Shown one piece after another: positions 25,479 to 33,755 of a stretch of DNA of 64,000 nucleotides. Both the position numbers and the translations under genes were made by a program. This DNA comes from UBA11612 sp963662375 (GTDB taxonomy: Bacteria; Pseudomonadota; Alphaproteobacteria; Rhodospirillales; Rhodospirillaceae). The notes beneath the pieces were generated by a model, which did not search any database, was not told where the DNA came from, and saw nothing but the letters and a program-made list of their open reading frames with translations. Position 1 is the first letter of the stretch. The number at the start of each line of letters is the position of its first letter. The stretch covers positions 1 to 64,000 of the forward strand of contig CAXXRP010000005.1 in assembly GCA_963662375.2 (NCBI GenBank), in the 5' to 3' direction.

Positions 25479-26228
25479 ATGGTTAACGCCGTCACAGCCC
25501 CGTCCGTATTATTCCTAATCGCCGCTCGCGGAGGGTCGAAAGGCGCCCCGGGCAAAAACCTCCGTCAAATCTCGGGCTTGTCGTTGGTCGGCTATAAGGC
25601 CCGGGCAGCACAAAAATGTGCTGCTTGCGCGCGCCTGATCATATCGACCGACAGCCCTGAAATCCAAGGAGAGGCAGAACGCTTGGGGGTGGAAGTGCCT
25701 TTTACAAGGCCCGCCGCGTTGGCCACCGACACCGCCACCAGCGAAAGTGTGGTGGCTCATGCGATTTCCTGGATCGAGGAAAAGGAGGACCTAATCTACG
25801 ATGCGGTCATGCTGCTGGAGCCCTCCTCACCTTTCGCAACCAGCGCTCATTTAACCGCGGCCGTTGAACTATACGCCGCACGCGGTGCTGATTTGGTTGT
25901 GGGTATGCGCGCTATTGATTCCTCGTCACTGTTTGTAGGCACGCAACGGGGGGATGGTTCCATTGCGGATATTATCGGAAAACTGAATTCGGCTGCGGGC
26001 CTACGGCGCCAGGATCAAGGGCCGGAATGGACTATGAACGGCGCCCTATATCTCATCGGTTGGGAGACTTTTAAGGCGAGCGGAAAGATTTACGGCGCAG
26101 CGGGGAAATGTTTCGGTCTTCTCATGGACCGATGGCACTCCATCGAAGTCGAAACACCCGACGATATAGCTTTTGCGGAATTCGCGGCGGAGAAGGGGCA
26201 TCTAGACCGTTCGCTTTGGAACGCGTGA
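25479..26228 (+). CDS. neuA: CMP-nonulosonate cytidylyltransferase (NeuA/LegF type)
   Basis: 249 residues from the ATG at 25479; a TTG ten codons upstream extends the frame with no family match. The nucleotide-binding start LFLIAARGGSKGAPGKNLRQ is the hallmark of CMP-sialate synthetases and is followed by IISTDSPEIQGEAERLGVEV and LLEPSSPFATSAHL. It activates the nine-carbon acid with CTP for transfer by a glycosyltransferase. First gene of the plus-strand run neuA-neuC-(fcl remnant)-aminotransferase. Confidence 0.9.
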   Translation: MVNAVTAPSVLFLIAARGGSKGAPGKNLRQISGLSLVGYKARAAQKCAACARLIISTDSPEIQGEAERLGVEVPFTRPAALATDTATSESVVAHAISWIEEKEDLIYDAVMLLEPSSPFATSAHLTAAVELYAARGADLVVGMRAIDSSSLFVGTQRGDGSIADIIGKLNSAAGLRRQDQGPEWTMNGALYLIGWETFKASGKIYGAAGKCFGLLMDRWHSIEVETPDDIAFAEFAAEKGHLDRSLWNA

Positions 26229-26236
26229 GGGGCGCT

Positions 26237-27415
26237 GTGGACAAAACGCGCAGCATCTGTGTTGTGACCGGATCCCGTGCCGATTACGGCCATCTTTATC
26301 CGGTGATGCAAGCCATTGCCGACGCACCGAAACTAACTTTGCAAACGATCGTTTGCGGTCAGCATTTGGAATCTAAATTCGGCGAGACTTGGAAGGTAGT
26401 GCGGGCGGATGGATTTACATTGGATGCCAAGGTGGATATCGGGCTCTCGGAAGACACCGGGCTCGCTACAGCCGAGGCAACAGGCCGCGCGGTGTCGAGC
26501 TTGGCTCAGGCGTTTAGCCGGCTGAGGCCAGACATTGTGCTCGTATTGGGAGACCGTTTCGAAATTTTCGCCGCGGGCATCGCGGCAACAGCGCTTAGGA
26601 TTCCCTTGGCTCATGTTCATGGCGGTGAGGTCACGGAAGCGGCCATGGACGAAGCCTTGCGCCATGCCCTTACTAAAATGTCCGCGCTGCATTTTGTCGC
26701 CGCCGAGCCGTATGCGGCCCGCGTACGGCAATTAGGCGAAGACCCGGCACATGTTTTCGTTACCGGCGCACCGGGGTTGGATCATCTGATCGCGCAAAAA
26801 TTTATGACTCGGGACGAATTATCGCGAGACCTCGGCATCGACCTGTCAGCGCGCTTTTTCGTGGTGACCTACCATCCTGTCACACTGAAGGAGGACTATG
26901 GAGCCGCCGCCATGACGCATTTAGCTGCGGCCTTAGAAGGATTTCCAGACACAGCTTTCGTGTTCACTGGCGTCAATAGCGACCCCGGATACGCACCGAT
27001 TCAAAGAGTTCTAATCGCATTCTGCGAGGGTGATGCCGAAAGGCGAAAGTTCGTGCGGTCCCTCGGTCAGAAGCGATATTTAAGCGCTGTGAAGGAAGCG
27101 GATGCGGTGATAGGAAATTCATCCTCGGGATTGATTGAAGCCCCTGCTATTGGAACACCGACCGTGAACATCGGCGATCGCCAGAAAGGGCGGCTCAGGT
27201 CTTCAACCGTGATCGACTGCGGAGAAGATACGGCGGCGATCAGAACCGCCATCAGCCGGGCTCTGGACCCTGCCTTTCGAAAATCTACCACCGCTCAGAC
27301 GCCGGCTTACGGCCGCGGCGGAGGCGCGACAGCGAAGATCATCGAGGTTTTAAAGACGGCAGACCTTGCGCGATTGAGCGTGAAGCGGTTCCACGACATA
27401 ATCCCTGCGCGTTAA
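26237..27415 (+). CDS. neuC: hydrolysing UDP-sugar 2-epimerase (NeuC/LegG type)
   Basis: About 392 residues from the GTG at 26237, chosen because GAGGGG lies five bases upstream; a GTG at 26225 overlapping the neuA stop is also possible. SICVVTGSRADYGHLYPVMQ, VLVLGDRFEIFAAGIAATAL, HVHGGEVTEAAMDEALRHAL and GNSSSGLIEAPAIGTPTVNI are typical of hydrolysing epimerases that release a free manno-configured sugar from UDP-GlcNAc or UDP-diacetamidobacillosamine. It supplies the substrate of NeuB. With CapD and the NeuD-type enzyme it would make a UDP-based route that does not need PtmE. Confidence 0.92.
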   Translation: MDKTRSICVVTGSRADYGHLYPVMQAIADAPKLTLQTIVCGQHLESKFGETWKVVRADGFTLDAKVDIGLSEDTGLATAEATGRAVSSLAQAFSRLRPDIVLVLGDRFEIFAAGIAATALRIPLAHVHGGEVTEAAMDEALRHALTKMSALHFVAAEPYAARVRQLGEDPAHVFVTGAPGLDHLIAQKFMTRDELSRDLGIDLSARFFVVTYHPVTLKEDYGAAAMTHLAAALEGFPDTAFVFTGVNSDPGYAPIQRVLIAFCEGDAERRKFVRSLGQKRYLSAVKEADAVIGNSSSGLIEAPAIGTPTVNIGDRQKGRLRSSTVIDCGEDTAAIRTAISRALDPAFRKSTTAQTPAYGRGGGATAKIIEVLKTADLARLSVKRFHDIIPAR

Positions 27416-27456
27416 TGCCACACACTGGAAATCACCGAGCACAAATAGAGCAGTAG

Positions 27457-27606
27457 GTTTTTGATGCGGAAAAGCCGGACGGCAGCCCGCAAAAACTTTT
27501 GGGCTGTACGTGGTTGAACAAACTTGGCTGGCGTACGTCGACTGGCCTGCGCGAGGGTACCGCCAAGACCTACCAATGGTATATTCAAGATGAAATCCCC
27601 AAATGA
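27457..27606 (+). pseudogene. 3' remnant of a GDP-L-fucose-synthase-like gene
   Basis: The frame ending at 27606 reads VFDAEKPDGSPQKLLG then LNKLGWRTSTGLREGTAKTY then QWYIQDE, matching the C-terminus of Fcl/WcaG epimerases (PDGTPRKLLD...LGW...GLREGLxxTYxWF). Stops interrupt it upstream of 27457, and nothing of the Rossmann fold is left. Its stop codon overlaps the ATG of the next gene (ATGA), a relic of former operon coupling. Confidence 0.7.
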
Positions 27607-28940
27607 ACTCAAGTGAGCGACGGCCGCTGAACACAACGAAAGGTCAGGCGCTCTACGAAAAAGCACGGACGCTGATTCCCGGCGGCACGCAACTTCTGTC
27701 TAAGCGGCCGGAAATGTTCGCTCCCGGGCAGTGGCCGCCTTATTACGTCAAGGCGCAGGGCGCAGAGATCACCGACCTCGACAGCAATACACTTATAGAT
27801 ATGTCCATATGTGGCGTTGGGGCCACCGTCCTGGGGTATGCGGACCCGGACGTGGACGCGGCAGTGAAAGCCGCCATCGACGCGGGTTCCATGTCGACTC
27901 TCAATTGTCCGGAGGAAGTTGAACTGGGGGCTCTGCTTGTGAATCTGCATCCCTGGGCAGATATGGTCAGGTTTTCGCGCTCCGGCGGCGAAGCCATGGC
28001 GATTGCGGTGCGCATCGCCCGCGCACGCACCGACCACCAAGTGATCGCGTTTTGCGGCTACCACGGCTGGCACGACTGGTATTTGTCGGCGAACCTTGCC
28101 GACGACGGCGCCCTAGACGGACATCTTCTTGCGGGCCTTGAGCCAAAAGGCGTGCCCAGGGGCCTTAATGGTCTGACGCAGCCTTTCCACTACAATGACC
28201 TCGCCAGCCTGAAGAAGGCTGCCGCTAAACACGGAAAAAACCTAGCGGCCATTGTTATGGAGCCGGTTCGCAATCAGCCGGAACCGGGCTTTCTCGCCGC
28301 CGTTCGTCAAGTCGCCGACGAAACGGGCGCCGTTCTTATATTCGATGAAATCACGGCGGGATTTCGCTTGGTGACGGGCGGCATTCACTTGACGCTAGGC
28401 GTTGAGCCCGACCTGGCGGTGTTCGCCAAAGCTCTCGGCAACGGCTATCCCATCTCGGCCATTCTAGGCCGGGAAAACGTCATGTCGGCGGCCCAAGATA
28501 CATTCATCAGCTCCACGGCCTGGACCGAGCGGGTCGGATCCGCCGCCGCGCTGGCAACCGTACGCAAACACCACTTGGTTGACGCCACTGCCCACCTCGT
28601 TCGTATAGGCAAGCGCGTGATGGCGGCCTGGACGGATGCGGCCAAAAGCGCGGGGATCGGCATCGAACTATCTGGAATCGCGCCGCTGGCCCATTTTTCG
28701 TTCAAGGTCGCGGACGCACGTAAGGTGCATACGCTGTTCACACAGCTGATGCTGGACCGGGGATACCTGGCCAAAGACGCTTTCTATGCCATGTATGCCC
28801 ATACCGACGCCCATGTAGACGGATTCAGCGCCGCCTGTGCTGAGGCATTCGGCATCATCGCCGCAGCATTGAAGGCAGACCAAGTGGAGGAGTCACTGCG
28901 CGGGCCTCCCGCTCACGCCGACTTTCAGCGTCTTACCTGA
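27603..28940 (+). CDS. class III aminotransferase in the nonulosonate locus
   Basis: 445 residues, PLP fold type I, class III, similar to glutamate-1-semialdehyde aminomutase: ARTLIPGGTQLLSKRPEMF, RFSRSGGEAMAIAVRIARA, CGYHGWHDWY, LIFDEITAGFRLVTGG and the PLP Lys in LAVFAKALGNGYPISAILG. HemL itself is unlikely: the Gly-Gly-Val-N start and active-site details differ, and the context is a surface-sugar operon where GSA-like transaminases recur beside PtmA/NeuB genes. The true substrate, perhaps a sugar or a small acyl decoration, is unknown. The start overlaps the fcl remnant. Confidence 0.78.
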   Translation: MNSSERRPLNTTKGQALYEKARTLIPGGTQLLSKRPEMFAPGQWPPYYVKAQGAEITDLDSNTLIDMSICGVGATVLGYADPDVDAAVKAAIDAGSMSTLNCPEEVELGALLVNLHPWADMVRFSRSGGEAMAIAVRIARARTDHQVIAFCGYHGWHDWYLSANLADDGALDGHLLAGLEPKGVPRGLNGLTQPFHYNDLASLKKAAAKHGKNLAAIVMEPVRNQPEPGFLAAVRQVADETGAVLIFDEITAGFRLVTGGIHLTLGVEPDLAVFAKALGNGYPISAILGRENVMSAAQDTFISSTAWTERVGSAAALATVRKHHLVDATAHLVRIGKRVMAAWTDAAKSAGIGIELSGIAPLAHFSFKVADARKVHTLFTQLMLDRGYLAKDAFYAMYAHTDAHVDGFSAACAEAFGIIAAALKADQVEESLRGPPAHADFQRLT

Positions 28941-29036
28941 GGCCGCCGCTGATTCAGACTTGAACCTGCACGCCGAGACTTCTACAAAACTTTGATATCG
29001 TTGCTCCTCGCCACAAAGGGCCGCGCCGGTCCAGAA

Positions 29037-29963
29037 ATGCAGATTTATCTTCCCATCGCCGAAATGTCGGTGAACATTGTTCTCGTTCTCGGACTTGGGG
29101 GCGTGATCGGGCTATTGTCTGGGCTGTTCGGCGTCGGCGGGGGGTTCCTTATGACCCCCCTTCTTATTTTTATTGGTATCCCCCCCGGCGTCGCGGTGGG
29201 CACCCAAGCCGTGCAAATCGTCGCCTCATCGGTTTCGGGCGTGCTGGCCCATATGCACCGCGGCAATGTAGACTTTCGCATGGGCGCGGTGCTAACCGCC
29301 GGGGGCGTCCTCGGGTCCATGCTGGGCGTTCTGCTCTTTAGCATTCTCAAACAAACCGGCCACATTGATCTGACTATTTCCCTGGGCTATGTCATTTTTC
29401 TAAGTGCCGTCGGCGGGTTCATGCTTATGGAAAGCCTACCCGCCGCCTTGGGCCGTAAGCGGGTCGCGTTGGCTTCGGCTTTGCGCGGTCCCGGGCAACA
29501 TACGTGGATGCACGGATTGCCGCTGAAAATGCGGTTCCGCCGCTCAAGACTTTACGTGTCCGCTCTTGTCCCCGCCGCGATCGGATTTTTGGTTGGCGTG
29601 TTGGTCGCGTTGATGGGTGTGGGCGGTGGGTTCCTGATAGTGCCGGCCATGATTTATTTGTTGGGCATGCCGACACAGGTGGTCATCGGCACCTCACTGC
29701 TTCAGATCACATTCGTCGCCGCCGTCACCGGCCTCCTGCAGGCTAGCGTTAACCATACAGTGGATGTGGTTCTCGCTCTGCTGTTGTTGGTAATTGCCGT
29801 GGTAGGAGCGCAACTCGGCGCGCGCCTCGCTGGAAAGATTAAAGGCGAGCGTTTGCGCCTTATGCTGGCCGTGATGGTTTTGCTTGTCGCACTTCGCCTC
29901 GCGCTTGGTCTGGTTCTCACACCCTCCGATGTTTTCTCGGTCGGTGAGAGTGTGGCGCCATGA
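29037..29963 (+). CDS. TauE/SafE-family membrane permease
   Basis: About 308 residues with eight or nine membrane helices. The repeated motif GLLSGLFGVGGGFLMTPLLI and VALMGVGGGFLIVPAMIYLL marks both halves of the TauE/SafE (COG0730) fold, linked to export of sulfite or sulfonates. The ATG at 29037 (MQIYLPIAEMSVN) is preferred to a TTG 15 codons earlier because the sequence from there is family-like. It overlaps the next gene by ATGA and forms an operon with the TIGR02186 gene and UspA. Confidence 0.85.
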   Translation: MQIYLPIAEMSVNIVLVLGLGGVIGLLSGLFGVGGGFLMTPLLIFIGIPPGVAVGTQAVQIVASSVSGVLAHMHRGNVDFRMGAVLTAGGVLGSMLGVLLFSILKQTGHIDLTISLGYVIFLSAVGGFMLMESLPAALGRKRVALASALRGPGQHTWMHGLPLKMRFRRSRLYVSALVPAAIGFLVGVLVALMGVGGGFLIVPAMIYLLGMPTQVVIGTSLLQITFVAAVTGLLQASVNHTVDVVLALLLLVIAVVGAQLGARLAGKIKGERLRLMLAVMVLLVALRLALGLVLTPSDVFSVGESVAP

Positions 29964-30703
29964 TACGAGTTTTCCGCCATGCCATCCTGCTCCTCGCCTG
30001 CGCCGCACCGGCAAAAGCACAGGACGTGCCCTTGGTCGCCGATTTGTCCAGCCATTTGGTGGCGATCACCACCGGCTTCACCGGCACCGACGTGCTGCTG
30101 TTTGGTGCGACGGACGGTCCCGGCGACATCGCCGTGGTGGTGCGTGGGCCGACAACGGATGCCGTTGTACGACGCAAAGAACGGTTTGGGCCCATATGGA
30201 TCAATGGCACGGCTGTTACCCTTCGCGATGTCCCTTCCTATTACCGCGTGGCATCGAGCCGGCCCCTCAACGATTTCGTGCCGCAGTTATTGTTGTCGCG
30301 CTTTCAGATCGGCCTTGAAAACATTCGCATGACTACAGCCGGTGAAAATTCAAGCCCGGAACTGGGAAACGAATTCCGCGAGGCACTCGTCGCACTCAAA
30401 CTTGATGACGGTCTTTACGATCAAGGCCTTGGCGCAATCAACCTAATGTCGAACCGCCTATTCCGTACCGAGCTCCATTTTCCAGCGCATGTGCCCACAG
30501 GTACGTATTTAGTCGAGGTCTACCTTTTTCGTCACGGGCAAGTGGCCAGCGCGGAGATTGTGCCATTGGTCATCTCGAAGGTTGGTATCGGCGCCGATAT
30601 CTATGACTTCGCGCACGATCTGGCGCCCTTGTACGGTCTGATGGCCGTGCTTCTCGCAACCGCCGCAGGATGGGCGGCTAGCGCCGCTTTCCGGCGCATA
30701 TAG
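29960..30703 (+). CDS. TIGR02186 family membrane-anchored periplasmic protein
   Basis: 247 residues. A signal sequence (residues ~1-20, HAILLLACAAPAKA), a beta-rich periplasmic domain (LVADLSSHLVAITTGFTGTD, LLFGATDGPGDIAVVVRGP) and a C-terminal membrane helix (LYGLMAVLLATAAGWAASAA) define this family. It is nearly always encoded beside a TauE/SafE permease in alphaproteobacteria, so it is probably an accessory subunit. Biochemical role unknown. Confidence 0.82.
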   Translation: MIRVFRHAILLLACAAPAKAQDVPLVADLSSHLVAITTGFTGTDVLLFGATDGPGDIAVVVRGPTTDAVVRRKERFGPIWINGTAVTLRDVPSYYRVASSRPLNDFVPQLLLSRFQIGLENIRMTTAGENSSPELGNEFREALVALKLDDGLYDQGLGAINLMSNRLFRTELHFPAHVPTGTYLVEVYLFRHGQVASAEIVPLVISKVGIGADIYDFAHDLAPLYGLMAVLLATAAGWAASAAFRRI

Positions 30704-30712
30704 AACGCGACT

Positions 30713-31231
30713 ATGAGCACGGACAAAAAAACCAGGTCCCCAGCCGAGAAAAAGACCAAGCCAGGTCCCGGCGACCGCACGTTTTTAGTGGTGGTGGATA
30801 CATCGGACGAGTTGAGAGCAGCCTTGCGTTTTGCCTGCCGGCGCGTGGCTCGGGCCGGCGGGACCGTTGCCCTTTTTCACGTCGTGCCGCAATCCGAATT
30901 CCACCACTTTGCCGCCATTGGCGAGCTGATGGATCAGGAAGCGCGCACCGAGGCAGAACGTCTCCTTCAACAGATCGCGGCGGACGTGCACCGGCAAACG
31001 GGAACGTTTCCGAGCCTTTACATCAGGCAGGGCGACCCGCTCGAACAACTGATGGAAGTCTTAGATGAAGAGTCTGGGATTTCGGTCTTGGTGCTCGGGG
31101 CTGGAATTGGCGGCGAAGGGCCTGGTGTTATTGTCTCGGCACTCTCGGGCAAACTGGCCGGAAAAATTAGCGTTCCCGTCACCATTGTACCTGGCGCTCT
31201 CAGCGACGAGCGCATCGACGCGTTGACTTAA
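30713..31231 (+). CDS. universal stress protein
   Basis: 172 residues with a Lys-rich N-terminal extension (KKTRSPAEKKTKPG). The UspA fold follows from ~residue 22 (RTFLVVVDTSDELRAALRFA) and ends with the nucleotide-binding loop around LGAGIGGEGPGVIVSALSGK and SVPVTIVPG. The G-2x-G-9x-G(S/T) ATP motif is only partly kept. It starts nine bases after the TIGR02186 gene, in the same operon. Confidence 0.85.
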   Translation: MSTDKKTRSPAEKKTKPGPGDRTFLVVVDTSDELRAALRFACRRVARAGGTVALFHVVPQSEFHHFAAIGELMDQEARTEAERLLQQIAADVHRQTGTFPSLYIRQGDPLEQLMEVLDEESGISVLVLGAGIGGEGPGVIVSALSGKLAGKISVPVTIVPGALSDERIDALT

Positions 31232-31328
31232 TGAGCCGCTCTCCGTCGGCCTTGATTTCACACCAATTCAGTCCTATTAAAAGGCCATCGAGCGAGCCCA
31301 TTTAGGGTCCCATTCAGGAGTTTTAATT

Positions 31329-31895
31329 ATGTTCATTCAGACCGAAGACACGCCGAATCCTGCTGCTCTTAAATTCCTTCCTGGGCGGGCGGTTCTGGAG
31401 TTCGGCGTCGCCGATTTCACCGGCCGCGACGCGGCTGTTAGATCGCCGCTAGCGCGGCTTCTGTTTGAAATCGATGGGGTTGCCGGTGTGTTCCTGGGTA
31501 GCGATTTCATCACCGTCACCAAAAGCGATGAAAAAAGCTGGCAGGCCTTAAAGCCCTTGGTTCTCGGTGCGGTGATGGACCATTTCACGTCGGGCGCAGA
31601 CGTCATGGACAGCGCCGGTGGGAGCGACGCTGTGGACGATGAATTTCACGATGATGACGTCGATGATGACGTTATCTCGCAGATCAAGGAATTGATCGAA
31701 ACGCGAGTGCGCCCGGCCGTCGCTCAAGACGGCGGTGATATTATCTACAAGGGCTTCAAGAGCGGCACTGTTTATCTCCAGCTGCGCGGCTCATGCGCCG
31801 GATGCCCCAGTTCAACGGCCACGCTTAAAATGGGCATCGAAAACATGCTGCGGCACTATGTGCCGGAAGTCGCTCAAGTCGAAGCGGTAGCCTGA
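31329..31895 (+). CDS. NifU-family Fe-S scaffold protein (Nfu type)
   Basis: 188 residues. The N-terminal Nfu_N domain (MFIQTEDTPNPAALKFLPGR) is followed by an Asp-rich linker (residues ~98-115, DDEFHDDDVDDDV) and a C-terminal NifU domain with CAGC in LQLRGSCAGCPSSTATLKMG, which binds the transferable iron-sulfur cluster. It delivers clusters to apo-proteins. A clear Shine-Dalgarno CAGGAG precedes the ATG. The UspA-NifU order near trpS is common in Rhodospirillales. Confidence 0.92.
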   Translation: MFIQTEDTPNPAALKFLPGRAVLEFGVADFTGRDAAVRSPLARLLFEIDGVAGVFLGSDFITVTKSDEKSWQALKPLVLGAVMDHFTSGADVMDSAGGSDAVDDEFHDDDVDDDVISQIKELIETRVRPAVAQDGGDIIYKGFKSGTVYLQLRGSCAGCPSSTATLKMGIENMLRHYVPEVAQVEAVA

Positions 31896-31965
31896 ACGCC
31901 GGCCACCATGTCTACCGATGCCGGCCCCGATCCATTGAAACGCGGCCCTAGCAGGGAGCATACGC

Positions 31966-32556
31966 ATGCGCGGGACCGTAGATGATACCGCCTTGGATTT
32001 GATCTTCCGCGCCGCCCGAACCCAAAATAGCTGGCAGCCTGAAAGCGTCGCCAAAGAATTGCTGCGGCGGGTTTACGACCTAACCAAGATGGGCCCCACG
32101 AGCGCCAACTGCTGCCCGGCGCGATTCATCTTCGTCGTTTCCAAGGATGGTAAGCTGCGGCTGAAACCCGCCCTGGCGCCGGGCAATGTCGATAAGACCA
32201 TGGCTGCGCCGGTGACAGCGATCATCGGCTACGACACCAAGTTTTATGAGCTATTGCCCGAACTGTTTCCCCACGCCGACGCTAAGTCTTGGTTCGAGGG
32301 CAACGATGCTTTGGCCCAGGAGACCGCTTTCCGCAATGGCACTCTGCAAGGCGCATATCTGATGATCGCCACCAGGTCCATGGGCCTGGACTGCGGGCCC
32401 ATGAGCGGATTCGACCAAGCGAAACTGAACGCCGAATTCTGGCCGGACGGACGGGTGAAAGCCAACTTCCTGTGCAGTATCGGCTACGGCGATGATAAAA
32501 ATATCTTCGGCCGCAGTCCGCGCCTACCTTTCGGCCGGATGTGCAAGATCGTTTAG
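31966..32556 (+). CDS. RutE/HadB-like nitroreductase family protein
   Basis: 196 residues, an FMN-dependent nitroreductase fold: LDLIFRAARTQNSWQ, MGPTSANCCPARFIFVVSKD, AYLMIATRSMGLDCGPMSGF and a C-terminus GYGDDKNIFGRSPRLPF typical of RutE (malonic semialdehyde reductase) and close relatives. In E. coli RutE acts in pyrimidine-ring degradation, but no rut genes are here, so a general aldehyde or nitro reductase role is as likely. Confidence 0.85.
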   Translation: MRGTVDDTALDLIFRAARTQNSWQPESVAKELLRRVYDLTKMGPTSANCCPARFIFVVSKDGKLRLKPALAPGNVDKTMAAPVTAIIGYDTKFYELLPELFPHADAKSWFEGNDALAQETAFRNGTLQGAYLMIATRSMGLDCGPMSGFDQAKLNAEFWPDGRVKANFLCSIGYGDDKNIFGRSPRLPFGRMCKIV

Positions 32557-32696
32557 CGCGTTGTCCACAAACGCCTCCACCGATACAGCTCAGGCTGGGG
32601 CCAACCTTTCGAAATAATCGGACACGCGTAACAGATGGCGAGCACGCCTAGTTTTCTGAGAAGAGCCTGTAAGTCTCAAAGCGATTCGGTGACTTC

Positions 32697-33575
32697 ATGT
32701 CAGTAGATGCAATCTATGACCTTATGAAGTCTGAGACCCTGGGCGGCGTCTCCCTCTACAACATTGTCGGCAGCGGCGACCCTAAGGGGATTGGAGAATC
32801 GGGTCTGACGTCTTTTTGAGGCATAAACTCGTCACGCCAAATACAAATGTATTCGAGATCGACTGCAGCTGCGGACGGTTGGCACTGCCGATGGCGGGAT
32901 AGCTTGCCGCCAGCGCGAGGTATGTCGGAGTCGATATTATTCCCGGACTGATGGCGTTCTGCCGACGCGAGATATCTAGCCGGCATACGAACTTTGAGTT
33001 CTACCCTATCAAAGAAAATAACCCAGCATACGACCGATTCATAACAACTGATGACGGCGGTCTCTTTGCCGACAATCTTGAGGGCGCAGACGGCACCTTC
33101 GATCTAGTGACTGCCTTTTCGGTGTCCACCCATCTTGGGCGCGCCGAAGCGGAAGCAATGTTGAGGACTGTTTGGATACGTTTGGCGTTTTGGGGTATTC
33201 TGCCTCGCGATCCCACATCCAAAAACAAAAACCGACTCCGCTCTTTCAAAGCAGCAGGTGGCTTAGTCGAGCGGTCGTGAGCGATTCGTCAAATATCGCG
33301 AATGGCGCCGTGGGTTATGACACAAACACGCTGATGGAGATGGTAATGTCAGCCGGATTTGAGGGCATTTACGCTGTTCAATACAGGCACTAGCGTTTTT
33401 CGGCGGCCTTCATTTTCAAGGTGTCGTTATCCTCAAAAAGGAGGAGCCGATCTCGGAAGATTTCGATCCCGAGCGCTATCTTGCAGCCAATCCCGACGTT
33501 CGAGAGGCCGGTGCAAATCCTTACCTGCATTATCGAATGTGGGGCCGGGCTGAGAAAAGGCGTTGGACACCATGA
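32697..33575 (+). pseudogene. SAM-dependent methyltransferase with C-terminal 'NPDV' domain, degraded
   Basis: Pieces in several frames: MSVDAIYDLMKSETLGGVSL then YNIVGSGDPKG at 32697; FEIDCSCGRLALPMA (decayed SAM motif I, normally D-x-GCG-x-GR) near 32850; RYVGVDIIPGLMAFCRREIS from about 32920 and FDLVTAFSVSTHL (motif III region) in the next frame; and YDTNTLMEMVMSAGFEGIYA near 33330. After a stop at 33393 a further frame reads FDPERYLAANPDVREAGANP then YLHYRMWGRAEKR to 33575, a short repeat type found at the ends of some glycan-related transferases. No single frame spans it, so it is non-functional. Confidence 0.65.
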
Positions 33576-33755
33576 AGGCTTACGAGATGAGGCAACCCCC
33601 GACAGATATCGGTATAACTCGAGAGTTCGCGTCTTCATTGCGCTCAGCACCTGTTCGACGATGAAGGCGCGGGGGGACCTGGGCCCGGGCTTATACCGCA
33701 CTCTATTGCAACATTGCTGTGGTACGGCGTGGAAAATAACATTTTTTACAGTGAC

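Noticed and set aside
27603..28940. Calling the class III aminotransferase hemL
   Set aside because: Context and sequence details favour a surface-sugar role; family resemblance alone is not enough.
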